A DNA stretch of 64,000 nucleotides from Fusibacter paucivorans (GCF_018390735.1 NZ_JAHBCL010000022.1:1-64000), one strand, 5' to 3'. Shown: positions 8,804-17,482, counted from the stretch's first letter. Made by a program: numbers and translations. Notes: a model not told the origin generated them from the letters alone.

Positions 8804-9976
8804 CTAAATATTTGTTTCATGGGCCTTTGTGATGGCGTATTTCGTCATCATAGGACCAATTATTTCAGTCGCAATGGTTGTTGCGAGCAAAATGGTAACC
8901 ACCAGTGTTCCCAAATCTGTTCCTGGAAACTCGCGACTAACGGTAATCGCGAGACCGACGGCAACACCCACTTGGGAGAGCAGGCCAAATCCAATATACT
9001 GTTTAACAACTTTAGGTGCTTTTGATATTGTAGCGCCAAGTGAAGCACCTGAAACTTTGCCTATAATTCTGAAAAGGAAGTATGCGATGCCCAGCAGTCC
9101 GATTTGCGGAATATAAAAAATGTTCAAGCGTGCACCTGCCAAAATGAAGAAAGCAGCAATAATTGGCGGTGAAAAGTTTTCAATCAGCGAAAAGGCCTTG
9201 TGCTTTTTCGAAGAAAGATTGGCGACAATAATGCCCAGTGACATGGCTGAAAGCAACGGTGACAAATGGAATGTCGTGGCCATACCGTCCATTAATAGCA
9301 GTGCGCCAATAATAAACGGCAGCATTTCCATGTCTTTTTTCGACAGTCTGAGTAGATATGTCAGAACGATGCCCATCAAGCAGCCAACGACGATTGAGAC
9401 GATAATTTCTTCAAGTGGCAAAAAGAGGACTTTGTTCAAGGTGATGACATCGTGGTTGACAAAAACTTTAGCAACCGATGCAGCCATGGCATAGATAATA
9501 AGACAGATGGCATCATCCACGGCAACAACACCCATCAGTGTACTGGCGAGTGGGCCCTTTGCACCATACTCTCTTAAAACCATTACCGTAGCGGCGGGGG
9601 CAGTTGCTGCTGAAACAGATCCTAAGATCAGTGCGACTTCGGGTTTTTGTGTAAGCGCGTAAGATATCAATGTTACAAAGAAGAAGGCCCCCAAGGCCTC
9701 GCAGAGCGCAATGACGAAAATTGATCTGCCGAGTTTTTTTACAACAGACAGTTCGAGTTCACTGCCGATATTAAAAGCGATGATACACAGTGCGAAATCA
9801 CTGATTGAGGAAAATTGACTGATGGCATCAGCATTTAAAAGATTAAATCCTGAAACGCCTAAGATGAGGCCGGCGATGATATAGCCTGCCACAGAGGGAA
9901 CCTTGAGCTTGTTCATGGCTTTGCCGCACAAGACCCCGAAAATAATTGCGATACCGATTCGTATGAACGGATTCAT
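8804..9976 (-). CDS. Cation/proton antiporter, CPA2 family
   Basis: This integral membrane protein of 390 residues has about 11-12 hydrophobic helices and the CPA2 hallmarks: an N-terminal VPSVAGYIIAGLILG segment and a GVVAVDDAICLIIYAMA segment with paired aspartates in the ion-binding region. It should exchange Na+ or K+ for protons. It lacks the C-terminal TrkA-N/RCK domain that many relatives carry; the PII-like protein encoded 13 bases downstream may supply regulation instead. ATG 9976 follows AAAGGAG with eight bases of spacing; an upstream GTG overlaps that site. Ion selectivity cannot be told. Confidence 0.88.
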   Translation of the reverse strand: MNPFIRIGIAIIFGVLCGKAMNKLKVPSVAGYIIAGLILGVSGFNLLNADAISQFSSISDFALCIIAFNIGSELELSVVKKLGRSIFVIALCEALGAFFFVTLISYALTQKPEVALILGSVSAATAPAATVMVLREYGAKGPLASTLMGVVAVDDAICLIIYAMAASVAKVFVNHDVITLNKVLFLPLEEIIVSIVVGCLMGIVLTYLLRLSKKDMEMLPFIIGALLLMDGMATTFHLSPLLSAMSLGIIVANLSSKKHKAFSLIENFSPPIIAAFFILAGARLNIFYIPQIGLLGIAYFLFRIIGKVSGASLGATISKAPKVVKQYIGFGLLSQVGVAVGLAITVSREFPGTDLGTLVVTILLATTIATEIIGPMMTKYAITKAHETNI

Positions 9977-10247
9977 GAGAAACACTCCTTTAACACGATA
10001 AAATCATACATTCCATTTTATGCTTTTCCAAAAAAAATGCAACACCTGTGGCAGATATTTAAAATAAATCTTACGTAGCGGTAGATGATGATGCCTAAAA
10101 GATAGTGGAAATGCAGGCTAAGATGATGAAATTTCCTAATCAATGTAAAAATTTGTTCTGAGACTGGTATTATAACTTTTAAATGTGTAGAATACTACTA
10201 TATAGTGGTCGTACAAAAGGCCTGTTTTTTAATAAAGGTGGAGAAAA

Positions 10248-11357
10248 TTGAAAGCACTCTTTGCATATATCAAACGGCAAGTCAGGCTGTTTACTCTTGA
10301 AGATAAGCTCTTTGCGATCTTGTTGGTCTTTGGCATGATCCTGTCTATTGTCAACGTCGTTATCAATAATGCCATTGGCTTTCGTTTTGATGCGAATTAC
10401 AAATGGTTTGTTTTTTTCGCATCAACGGTTCTCGCATTTGTTTACCAAATTAGAGGCGGTAGTGCGAAATATGTGCGTAATGTAATTTTTTTTGAAATCG
10501 TTTATCTGTTTTTACCCAACGGCTGGCTGTTAACACGCGGCAATTCGTATTCTACGATGTCATATCTTTTTTTAATCACTGTTTTGATCTGCTTGGTGCT
10601 TGAGGGAAAAAGCCGTCTTTTCTTTATTTTTTCAGAACTTGCCATCGTCATTGGACTGCTTTATTATGAATACGTACAGACGATTTCGCAGACAAATGCT
10701 GACGATATCGTCTTTAGGATTGATTCGCTGTTTCAAGTGCCCGTGGCAATGATCACGACGATTTCTATACTTGTCCTATTCTCCAATGCACACCGGAAAG
10801 AGGAGCGACAGCTTCAGGAATACAGTAATCTTATGGAAGAGAAGAATCGCATTTTGACAGATATTACTGTAACAGACGAATTGACGGGTGTTTATAACAG
10901 GCGTTATGTTTTTCAGAAGCTTGAAGAAATAAAAAGTCATTTAGATTTAATGGCATACCAAGTCCATATTGCCATTGTAGATATTGATAATTTTAAGACA
11001 ATCAACGATGCATTTGGACATGTAACCGGCGATCAGGTCCTGAGGAAGGTTAGCGCTATTATGCGCGAAGTCGTTGCGCAAAATGGTTATGTTGGACGGT
11101 ATGGTGGGGATGAATTTGTGATTATTCTCAATGATATATCGCATGCAGAGAGCAAACTTATTATTGAGTGCCTGCGGCAGGAAGTACAGGCAATTACTGA
11201 TTTTAAGGACTTTACCGTGACTGTTAGCGGTGGGATGAGTCGTTTCTATCCATATGACGGCATTGACGATGTGTTGAACAGAGCAGATGCCATGCTTTAT
11301 AAAGCCAAAAGCGAATCGAAGAATCGCATGATGCTTGAGAGTCAAGAGAATATATAA
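10248..11357 (+). CDS. Membrane diguanylate cyclase
   Basis: A 369-residue protein with about six N-terminal membrane helices (residues 20-185), a short coiled linker and a GGDEF domain. GGDEF is intact at 286-290 within GRYGGDEFVIIL, so it should make c-di-GMP. There is no RxxD product-inhibition site just upstream. It uses a TTG start, supported by AAGGTGGAG just before it. The helices show no recognised sensory family. It is monocistronic and ends at a hairpin near 11357-11384. The 270 bases upstream hold no gene and no clear promoter that I could defend. Confidence 0.88.
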   Translation: MKALFAYIKRQVRLFTLEDKLFAILLVFGMILSIVNVVINNAIGFRFDANYKWFVFFASTVLAFVYQIRGGSAKYVRNVIFFEIVYLFLPNGWLLTRGNSYSTMSYLFLITVLICLVLEGKSRLFFIFSELAIVIGLLYYEYVQTISQTNADDIVFRIDSLFQVPVAMITTISILVLFSNAHRKEERQLQEYSNLMEEKNRILTDITVTDELTGVYNRRYVFQKLEEIKSHLDLMAYQVHIAIVDIDNFKTINDAFGHVTGDQVLRKVSAIMREVVAQNGYVGRYGGDEFVIILNDISHAESKLIIECLRQEVQAITDFKDFTVTVSGGMSRFYPYDGIDDVLNRADAMLYKAKSESKNRMMLESQENI

Positions 11358-11384
11358 AAAAGGATACATTGAGATTCTTTTTTT
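11357..11384 (+). terminator. Weak terminator after the diguanylate cyclase gene
   Basis: AAAAAAGGAT pairs with ATTCTTTTTT, with one G-T pair, followed by more T. The stem is A/T rich, so strength is uncertain. Confidence 0.5.
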
Positions 11385-11393
11385 TATGATATA

Positions 11394-11411
11394 ATGTTAA
11401 AATATTAACAA
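11394..11411 (+). promoter_or_regulatory. Putative Rex operator upstream of the hydrogenase operon
   Basis: Read on the minus strand this 18-mer is TTGTTAA-TATT-TTAACAT. The clostridial Rex consensus is TTGTTAA-N4-TTAACAA, so 13 of 14 fixed positions match. It overlaps a TATAAT at 11390-11395. Rex is the NADH/NAD+-responsive repressor of fermentation and hydrogenase genes in Firmicutes, which fits the operon downstream. No rex gene is in view. Confidence 0.6.
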
Positions 11412-11495
11412 TTTATTTGATTCGTATGATAGTTCGTTCTGAAATCGCTAAAGTTTGCATATCTAAATGTTACAAAAAAGACATAATATCAACGT

Positions 11496-11582
11496 GGCTA
11501 ATCGGATCAATTGTCATTAAGTGGGAGGTTTGTCGCCAAAAGAGATCATTAGTCCGCTGCGATTATGACGAAAATGTCATAA
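11496..11582 (+). other. Structured leader candidate before the hydrogenase operon
   Basis: The 330 bases between 11358 and 11689 hold no gene. Besides the Rex-like sites they contain an imperfect long-range stem (GGCTAAT with GATC at 11496-11508, and GATCATTAGTCC at 11544-11555) and a perfect palindrome TTATGAC-N6-GTCATAA at 11563-11582. No known riboswitch class is recognised. If transcription begins near the 11394 site these elements lie in the mRNA leader; if it begins near 11647 they are upstream DNA sites. Confidence 0.35.
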
Positions 11583-11611
11583 TTTAAAAAGAAAAATTTT
11601 GAAAGAAGGAA

Positions 11612-11646
11612 TTTACAAACTTTAAGTATTGTGATAATATTAACGA
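11612..11646 (+). promoter_or_regulatory. Promoter of the hydrogenase operon with overlapping Rex-like site
   Basis: TTTACA (11612-11617) and TAATAT (11635-11640) are spaced 17 bp. The -10 box lies inside a second Rex-like 18-mer at 11629-11646 that matches 11 of 14 fixed positions of TTGTTAA-N4-TTAACAA. The start codon at 11690 is 50 bases downstream. Confidence 0.6.
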
Positions 11647-11689
11647 TGTAGATAATGTATAATGTATACAATACAATGGAGGAGATTTC

Positions 11690-11929
11690 ATGATGGAAAT
11701 CAAAGTGTGTATCGGAAGTGCCTGTCATCTTAAAGGTTCTTATGATGTGATCAAGACGCTGCAAGCGTATATCACGAAACACGGTTTGGAAAATCAAATC
11801 AACTTAAAGTCCTCCTTCTGCTTGGGGAAATGTGCAGAGGCGGTCTCTGTGCAAATCGATGAGGAGGACATTATTTCGGCGACACCTGAAACAATTGAAG
11901 GAATCATAAATCAACGTATGAAGGGGTAA
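11690..11929 (+). CDS. Thioredoxin-like [2Fe-2S] ferredoxin (NuoE/HydC-like)
   Basis: A 79-residue protein with the four-cysteine pattern of thioredoxin-like ferredoxins: CIGSAC near residues 7-12 and CLGKC near 44-48. Such proteins carry a [2Fe-2S] cluster and pass electrons between NAD(P)H-linked modules and hydrogenases. It lacks the extra N-terminal helices of full-length NuoE. GGAGGAG precedes the start. It is the first gene of an operon, five bases before the sensory hydrogenase gene, so it is the likely electron partner of one or both hydrogenases encoded behind it. Confidence 0.88.
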   Translation: MMEIKVCIGSACHLKGSYDVIKTLQAYITKHGLENQINLKSSFCLGKCAEAVSVQIDEEDIISATPETIEGIINQRMKG

Positions 11930-11934
11930 TCGTT

Positions 11935-13647
11935 ATGAAATTCATTGAATTCGACGTGGAAAAATGTGATGAATGTTTTAAATGTTTGAGAGTTTGTCCG
12001 ACAAAGGCCATTGCCTTTACGAAAAACCGTCGGCACATTATTGATGATCTTTGTATTAAATGCGGTCTTTGTCAATTACAGTGTCCACATGGTGCATTGA
12101 CCATTAAGCTTGATCTTCAATACGTTAAAAACGCTATTTTAGCAGGGAAACGTGTTGTCGCGTCCATTGCGCCGTCATTTGCAGGTGCTTTTAAAATGCA
12201 GGAGACGGGACAAATGGCGAGTGCTCTAAGAACACTTGGTTTCTTCAAGGTTGAAGAAACGGCAAGAGGGGCTGAAATCATTTCAGAACTCTATGAGACA
12301 CGTATTAGTGAGAGCAAACTCGATAATATTATTACCAGTTGCTGCCCGTCGAGCAATGATCTTATTCAACGCTATTACCCTGAAGTACTGCCTTATGTGA
12401 TTCCGGTTGTTTCACCAATGCTTGCACATGGTTTTGACTTAAAGACGCGGTACGGTGATGATATTGTCGTCGTGTTTATTGGACCATGTCTTGCTAAGAA
12501 AGCTGAAGCTGTAGAAATTGAAGATAGCATTGATGCGGTTATTACGTTTAAAGAACTTGAAAACTGGTTCTCTGAAATGCATATTACGCTAGATGCCTGC
12601 GAACCGATTTCCTTTGACACGCCAACAACGCGTCGAGGGAAATCCTATCCGCTTGGGGGCAGCTTGTGGAAAAAGGATCTGAAAACGCGAATCAATCCAC
12701 AGTATCAGTATATGCATGTTGACGGAATAGAAAATTGTCGAACCTTCTTAGATTCCCTTTCAAAAGGTGAACTGAAAGGTTACTGTGTGGAACTCAATAT
12801 TTGTACGAACAGCTGTATTAATGGTCCCGATATGCCGACAGAATCCGGCAATGTCTACAAACGACGGGACAGACTGGAACACTATGTCGTTCAGAGCCCC
12901 GAAACAGTTGCGTATTTGCCGGTAACGACAGAAAGCAATTGCTTTAACAGAACATTTAAAGCAAAAGATGTTTCCAACTTGGCTGTTAACGAGCATCAAA
13001 TCGCCGAAGTGCTTATCGAAATGGGCAAATATACGGAAAAAGACCAGCTCAATTGCGGCGCATGCGGATACGCTTCCTGTTATGAAAAAGCAGTTGCCAT
13101 CGTGAAAGGCCATTCAAGCATTGACATGTGTTTAGACAGATTACGGCATAAGGCAGAAAGCCTCCAAGCCATTATTTTTGACAACAGCCCCAATGCGATC
13201 TGCATCTTGGACAGCGAGAGGCGTATTCAGGAAGTTAACCCTGCATTTAATGAGATATTCAATGCTTCAAAAATCAAATTAACCTATTGGCCAATTGCGG
13301 CTTTTATTGACGATCCGATCTTTGACCAGATTACGGAAAACCAACATCATCGAATGAGTAAAAAAATCTATGTCCCAGAGGTAGAGCGTACCTTCTTTTC
13401 AAATGTCGTCAGCATTCAGGGAGGCAACATCCTCGTGGGCATATTTACAGATATTACTGATGCAGAACACAGTAAAGAAGAGCTTGAACGCGTCAAGCGC
13501 GAGACGATGATCACCTGCCAGGCCGTCATCGAAAAACAAATGCGCGTTGCTCAGGAAATTGCCAGTTTGCTCGGAGAGACCACGGCTGATACAAAAGTCG
13601 GTCTCAACAAACTTAAGCAGCTGGTACTGATTAATGGAGGCGAATAA
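11935..13647 (+). CDS. Sensory [FeFe] hydrogenase with Fe-S and PAS domains (group C3-like)
   Basis: 570 residues. Two [4Fe-4S] ferredoxin motifs (CDECFKCLRVCP, CIKCGLCQLQCP) lead into an H-cluster domain with TSCCP at 134-138, GPC at 183-185, and a third motif with C290 and C294. The third motif reads ICTNSC rather than the MACxxGC of catalytic enzymes, and no GGGQP follows. Next comes a FeS domain (C374, C377, C382, C399) and a PAS domain (about 410-520). This order, and the overlapping PP2C phosphatase gene, match the phosphatase-linked putative sensory class. It is probably cytoplasmic and probably reports H2 or redox state to the phosphatase. Catalytic turnover, if any, is likely low. 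Confidence 0.9.
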   Translation: MKFIEFDVEKCDECFKCLRVCPTKAIAFTKNRRHIIDDLCIKCGLCQLQCPHGALTIKLDLQYVKNAILAGKRVVASIAPSFAGAFKMQETGQMASALRTLGFFKVEETARGAEIISELYETRISESKLDNIITSCCPSSNDLIQRYYPEVLPYVIPVVSPMLAHGFDLKTRYGDDIVVVFIGPCLAKKAEAVEIEDSIDAVITFKELENWFSEMHITLDACEPISFDTPTTRRGKSYPLGGSLWKKDLKTRINPQYQYMHVDGIENCRTFLDSLSKGELKGYCVELNICTNSCINGPDMPTESGNVYKRRDRLEHYVVQSPETVAYLPVTTESNCFNRTFKAKDVSNLAVNEHQIAEVLIEMGKYTEKDQLNCGACGYASCYEKAVAIVKGHSSIDMCLDRLRHKAESLQAIIFDNSPNAICILDSERRIQEVNPAFNEIFNASKIKLTYWPIAAFIDDPIFDQITENQHHRMSKKIYVPEVERTFFSNVVSIQGGNILVGIFTDITDAEHSKEELERVKRETMITCQAVIEKQMRVAQEIASLLGETTADTKVGLNKLKQLVLINGGE

Positions 13648-14831
13648 TGCACCATTTCATTGATGTCGCCCATCATTCTCTCAATAAGCACGGCGAGGAG
13701 TTATGCGGTGACAAAGTTGAGATTTTAAAGACAGAAGACAGAACGATCATCGTCCTAGCCGACGGCTTGGGCAGCGGCGTCAAAGCAAATATACTCGCGA
13801 CAGTGACGACGAAGATCGTGATGACGATGCTGCGAAGCGGGGCAGAACTCGATGATACCATCGATACCATTATCAACACATTGCCGATTTGTTCCGTCAG
13901 AAAAATCGGATATGCGACATTTAGCATTATTGAAATTGACAACGAGCTCAATTGTCGAATGATTGAGTTTGACAACCCGCCGATTTTCTTCATGCGCAAT
14001 CAGAAAATGGTTGCACTTGAAAAAACAGAACTCATCCTGTCTGGGAAAAAACTGAAACGATCTCAGGTTAAACTGGCAGTAGGCGATACATTGGTACTAT
14101 GCAGCGACGGTGTTATCCACGCTGGCGTCGGTGTCCTTTTAAACCATGGCTGGGAATGGTCGCATGTCGCGGCATATTTGGAAGACCAGCTGCATCACTC
14201 GTCAGAATACCTCAACCGTCGACTGATTGATACCTGCAATAAGCTGTATGATCAATCGCCCGGCGATGATACGACTGCTGTAACAGTGATGATTAGAGAA
14301 CCGCAGTATATTAATGTCCTTACAGGTCCTCCAATATCGCCGAGAGAAGATAAAGCGATTGTCGATCAGTTTATGAATTCTATTGGCAAACATGTGGTTT
14401 GTGGCGGGACGGCTGCCAATATTGTTGCAAGAGAATTGAATGCTACTGTTGAAACGACACTGGAATACTGTGATCCTAAGATACCGCCAATTGGTTTTAT
14501 TAAGGGCGTTGATCTTGTCACAGAAGGTGTTTTGACGTTAAAAATGTTATTGAGTAAATTAAAAATGATCAATCGAACCTGTGAAGAACCGGATCTCAGC
14601 AAAAAGGACGGTGTGACCAGATTGCTGAAACTCTTTATTGAAGATGCAACCAATATTGAGTTCTGGGTTGGACATGCCATCAATCCCGCGCATCAGAATC
14701 CGGATTTTCCAAAGGACTTAGGTATCAAGATCAATGTTGTCAAGGAATTGATCGAAGAACTTTCCACGATGGGAAAGCAGGCGCGAATGCTCTTCATAGA
14801 TGGCGATTTTAGTAACCAGCGAGAGGCATAA
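13647..14831 (+). CDS. PP2C/SpoIIE-type serine phosphatase linked to the sensory hydrogenase
   Basis: 394 residues. The N-terminal ~225 residues form a SpoIIE-like PP2C domain with metal-binding motifs LADGLGSG and PGDDTTAVTV, so Mn-dependent dephosphorylation of Ser/Thr is expected. The remaining ~165 residues are a separate conserved-looking module (CGGTAANIVARELN, FWVGHAINPAHQNPDFP) that I do not recognise. The ATG overlaps the stop of the hydrogenase gene (TAATG), indicating translational coupling. Its substrate is probably an anti-sigma-antagonist-like or other Ser-phosphorylated regulator not encoded here. Confidence 0.85.
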   Translation: MHHFIDVAHHSLNKHGEELCGDKVEILKTEDRTIIVLADGLGSGVKANILATVTTKIVMTMLRSGAELDDTIDTIINTLPICSVRKIGYATFSIIEIDNELNCRMIEFDNPPIFFMRNQKMVALEKTELILSGKKLKRSQVKLAVGDTLVLCSDGVIHAGVGVLLNHGWEWSHVAAYLEDQLHHSSEYLNRRLIDTCNKLYDQSPGDDTTAVTVMIREPQYINVLTGPPISPREDKAIVDQFMNSIGKHVVCGGTAANIVARELNATVETTLEYCDPKIPPIGFIKGVDLVTEGVLTLKMLLSKLKMINRTCEEPDLSKKDGVTRLLKLFIEDATNIEFWVGHAINPAHQNPDFPKDLGIKINVVKELIEELSTMGKQARMLFIDGDFSNQREA

Positions 14832-14859
14832 ATTAGATGCATAATGATAGAGGCAAAAC

Positions 14860-16287
14860 ATGAGAAAATATGAAAATCAAGTACAGATGGTAAAAAGTGA
14901 AGTTTTAAAAATGGTTGCGCGATATGCTTTTGAAGGCACGCTTGAATCGAAGCTTCCAGAGATCCCCGTGCTGGTCAATCCCGGCCCGGAAGCGCGATTT
15001 AGATGTTGTGTATACCACGAGCGCGCGGTTACGGCCGAGCGTGTCAAGCTTGCAATTGGCGGCAATCCCTATGTGCCAAATGTCATTGAAGTGATCGAAC
15101 CAGCTTGTGATAAGTGCCCCGTGGACCGTTATTATGTAACGGAAGCGTGTCGAGGCTGTCTTGCTCACCGATGCCAAGGCAGCTGCCCAGTAGGTGCCAT
15201 TAGCATCGAAAATGGCAAAGCACATATTGATCAGGAAAAATGTGTCGAATGCGGCAGATGTAAAGAAAGTTGCCCATACAATGCAATTGCAGATGTGATG
15301 AGACCGTGCAGACGTGATTGTCCAACGGATGCGATTAAGATTGACCATCGCAAAAAAGCGGTGATTGATCACGATAAATGTATTTCTTGCGGCTCATGCG
15401 TCTATCAATGCCCTTTTGGTGCAATCCAAGACAAATCAGAAATCACAGAAGTCATTCGCTCTCTAAATGACGCTGATATAAATCTTTATGCAATGGTGGC
15501 ACCAGCTGTATCAACACAGTTTGAATATGCCAGCTTAGGCCAAGTTGTACAGGGACTTAAGCTTTTAGGGTTTAAAGATGTTGTCGAAGTTGCATTGGGG
15601 GCAGACATTGTAACACTTCATGAAGCAGAAGAACTGTTGGAAATGAAGAATCTCGGCAAGACGATGACGAGTTCTTGCTGCCCCAGCTTTGTGATGTATG
15701 TTGAACAGCAGTATCCTGAACTGCTGCCGCATGTTTCAAAAACCATATCGCCAATGATTGCCACAGCACGCTTGATCAAGGCGACAGACCCAACGGCTAA
15801 AGTGGTTTTTGTAGGACCTTGTATTGCAAAGAAAAAGGAAAAAAATAAAACGGCAGATACAGATTTTGTTCTGACTTTTGAAGAACTGGCAGCACTTATT
15901 GATTCCCGCGATATTGATCTTGAAACGTTGGAAGGAGCGCCTTTAGATAACGCTTCTTACTATGGTAGAAAATTTGCTGCCAGTGGTGGTGTAAGTGGTG
16001 CGGTTGTCGGACATTTGAAAGAAAAAGGCGTTTCAGATGTCAACGTAGAAGCATGTGATGGTATTGCCGCATGTGACAAAGCGTTGAAGCTTTTGAAATT
16101 TGGAAGACTAAAAGCTGATTTCATTGAAGGAATGGCTTGTAAGGGCGGTTGTATCAAAGGGCCGGTTACCATGCACCATGGTCCCAAAGATTTAAAAGCA
16201 CTTGATCGCTATGCAGGTGAGGCAAAAGAGAAGACCTCAAACAGTGCCGTCCAAGTTTTTGAAAATTTGAAAATTGAAATGCTATAA
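14860..16287 (+). CDS. [FeFe] hydrogenase, group B-like
   Basis: 475 residues. A cysteine-rich N-terminal region with several [4Fe-4S] motifs (CDKCPVDRYYVTEAC, CRGCLAHRCQGSCP, CVECGRCKESCP, CISCGSCVYQCP) precedes the H-cluster domain. Its three loops are SSCCPS with C273/C274, GPCIAKK with C321, and GMACKGGCIKGP with C427 and C431; all cluster ligands are present. These variants are those of group B, whose physiological role is poorly defined; ferredoxin-linked H2 production or uptake is plausible. It lies 28 bases after the phosphatase gene and ends the operon before a strong terminator. Confidence 0.9.
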   Translation: MRKYENQVQMVKSEVLKMVARYAFEGTLESKLPEIPVLVNPGPEARFRCCVYHERAVTAERVKLAIGGNPYVPNVIEVIEPACDKCPVDRYYVTEACRGCLAHRCQGSCPVGAISIENGKAHIDQEKCVECGRCKESCPYNAIADVMRPCRRDCPTDAIKIDHRKKAVIDHDKCISCGSCVYQCPFGAIQDKSEITEVIRSLNDADINLYAMVAPAVSTQFEYASLGQVVQGLKLLGFKDVVEVALGADIVTLHEAEELLEMKNLGKTMTSSCCPSFVMYVEQQYPELLPHVSKTISPMIATARLIKATDPTAKVVFVGPCIAKKKEKNKTADTDFVLTFEELAALIDSRDIDLETLEGAPLDNASYYGRKFAASGGVSGAVVGHLKEKGVSDVNVEACDGIAACDKALKLLKFGRLKADFIEGMACKGGCIKGPVTMHHGPKDLKALDRYAGEAKEKTSNSAVQVFENLKIEML

Positions 16288-16321
16288 ACCGGGGGATCCC
16301 GTTTAGCGCTATCCATCATTA

Positions 16322-16378
16322 AGCGTACGGCGCCAGTCTTGATACGATGAAAAAACTGGCGCACCGTACGTTTTTTTA
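16322..16378 (+). terminator. Strong terminator of the hydrogenase operon
   Basis: CGTACGG-CGCCAGT (from 16324) pairs with ACTGGCG-ca-CCGTACG (to 16370), followed by seven T. Confidence 0.9.
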
Positions 16379-16403
16379 TTGCATGTAGAGAGCGTGTGAG
16401 ATG

Positions 16404-16432
16404 TTGATTATTTTCTTGAAGAACAGTAAAAT
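16404..16432 (+). promoter_or_regulatory. Promoter of the EamA transporter gene
   Basis: TTGATT (16404-16409) and TAAAAT (16427-16432) are 17 bp apart. Transcription would start near 16439, giving a leader of about 140 nt that contains the hairpin at 16479-16526. Confidence 0.6.
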
Positions 16433-16478
16433 AGAATTAAACAATGACAAAAGCGTTAAACGCATACAACAGATGAGA

Positions 16479-16526
16479 GAAAGCCGGTGTTCACAGGCGA
16501 AGTGTATTGTGAATCCGGTTTCTTTT
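16479..16526 (+). terminator. Terminator-like hairpin in the EamA gene leader
   Basis: GAAA-CCGG-TTCACA pairs with TGTGAA-CCGG-TTTC and is followed by TTTT. It lies between the promoter at 16404 and the start codon at 16577, so premature termination controlled by an unknown signal is possible. I recognise no riboswitch aptamer in front of it. Confidence 0.5.
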
Positions 16527-16576
16527 AGGCGCATTTGCTATCCTTTGGGGCGATGCGGTCAATCATGAGGTTTAAT

Positions 16577-17482
16577 ATGAAAGATAAGCACTTAACACTT
16601 TTTTCCGATGCGGCACTTTTGCTGGTAGCGGCGCTTTGGGGCGGCGGTTTTATCGCCGTTAAAGACGGGCTCAATGCATTGACGCCAATGGTATTAGCAG
16701 CGCTTCGGTTTATGATTGCAACGATTATTTTTACGATTTTTTTTCATCGTAGAATTGGCGGCATAACACGTTCAGAATGGCTAAAGGGAAGTATCGTCGG
16801 TTTTTTTCTCTTTCTTGGTTTTGCTTTTCAAACAGTGGGGTTGCAATATACGACAGCTTCAAAACAAGGTTTTTTGACGGCGACCTATGTGATTATGGTT
16901 CCTTTGATTCATTGGGGAATCAGCAGGAAAATGCCGAAGAAGAAGGTGTTTTTGGGAAGCGCATTGACCTTTGTGGGAATTGGACTGGTTAGTTATCAGG
17001 GGGCGCTCTCTTTGAATGCAGGTGATACGCTGACGCTTATTTGCGCCGTGTTTTTTGCGCTTCACATTATTGCCATCGATGCTTTTGGCAAGGGGATGTC
17101 TTCGCTGAAATTGTCGTATTTGCAAATGCTCGTCGCGTCAGTGCTCTTTGTGGTTTCAGCGATTTTTATGGAGCCGCTGCCTCGAGAATTATCTTGGCAG
17201 GCATGGCGTGCCGTGCTCTATTTAGGCGCTTTTTCGACATGTCTGTGTTTTACACTCCAGACAGTTGCTCAGCGTCATACACCGCCCTCACATGCGTCCA
17301 TGCTGTTATCGCTGGAATCCATTTTTGCTGCCATTTTTGGTATTTTAATACTGGATGAGGTGATGACATCACGTATGATCTTTGGCTGTGCCTTAATTTT
17401 TATCGCGATTTTACTCATTGAACTCCAGCTCCCGAAGCGAAAATCTATCTCAGTGGAACCCGCTGAGGCAAAGACGCAATGA
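16577..17482 (+). CDS. EamA/DMT-family metabolite exporter
   Basis: A 301-residue membrane protein with ten hydrophobic helices in two homologous EamA halves, the drug/metabolite transporter layout. The first helix carries LWGGGFIAVKDGL, typical for the family, and the second half ends with SLESIFAAIFGILILDE, also typical. It probably exports an amino acid or a small metabolite. ATG 16577 follows GAGG by six bases; upstream in-frame starts lack a ribosome binding site. The leader hairpin suggests ligand- or translation-controlled expression. The substrate is unknown. Confidence 0.88.
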   Translation: MKDKHLTLFSDAALLLVAALWGGGFIAVKDGLNALTPMVLAALRFMIATIIFTIFFHRRIGGITRSEWLKGSIVGFFLFLGFAFQTVGLQYTTASKQGFLTATYVIMVPLIHWGISRKMPKKKVFLGSALTFVGIGLVSYQGALSLNAGDTLTLICAVFFALHIIAIDAFGKGMSSLKLSYLQMLVASVLFVVSAIFMEPLPRELSWQAWRAVLYLGAFSTCLCFTLQTVAQRHTPPSHASMLLSLESIFAAIFGILILDEVMTSRMIFGCALIFIAILLIELQLPKRKSISVEPAEAKTQ

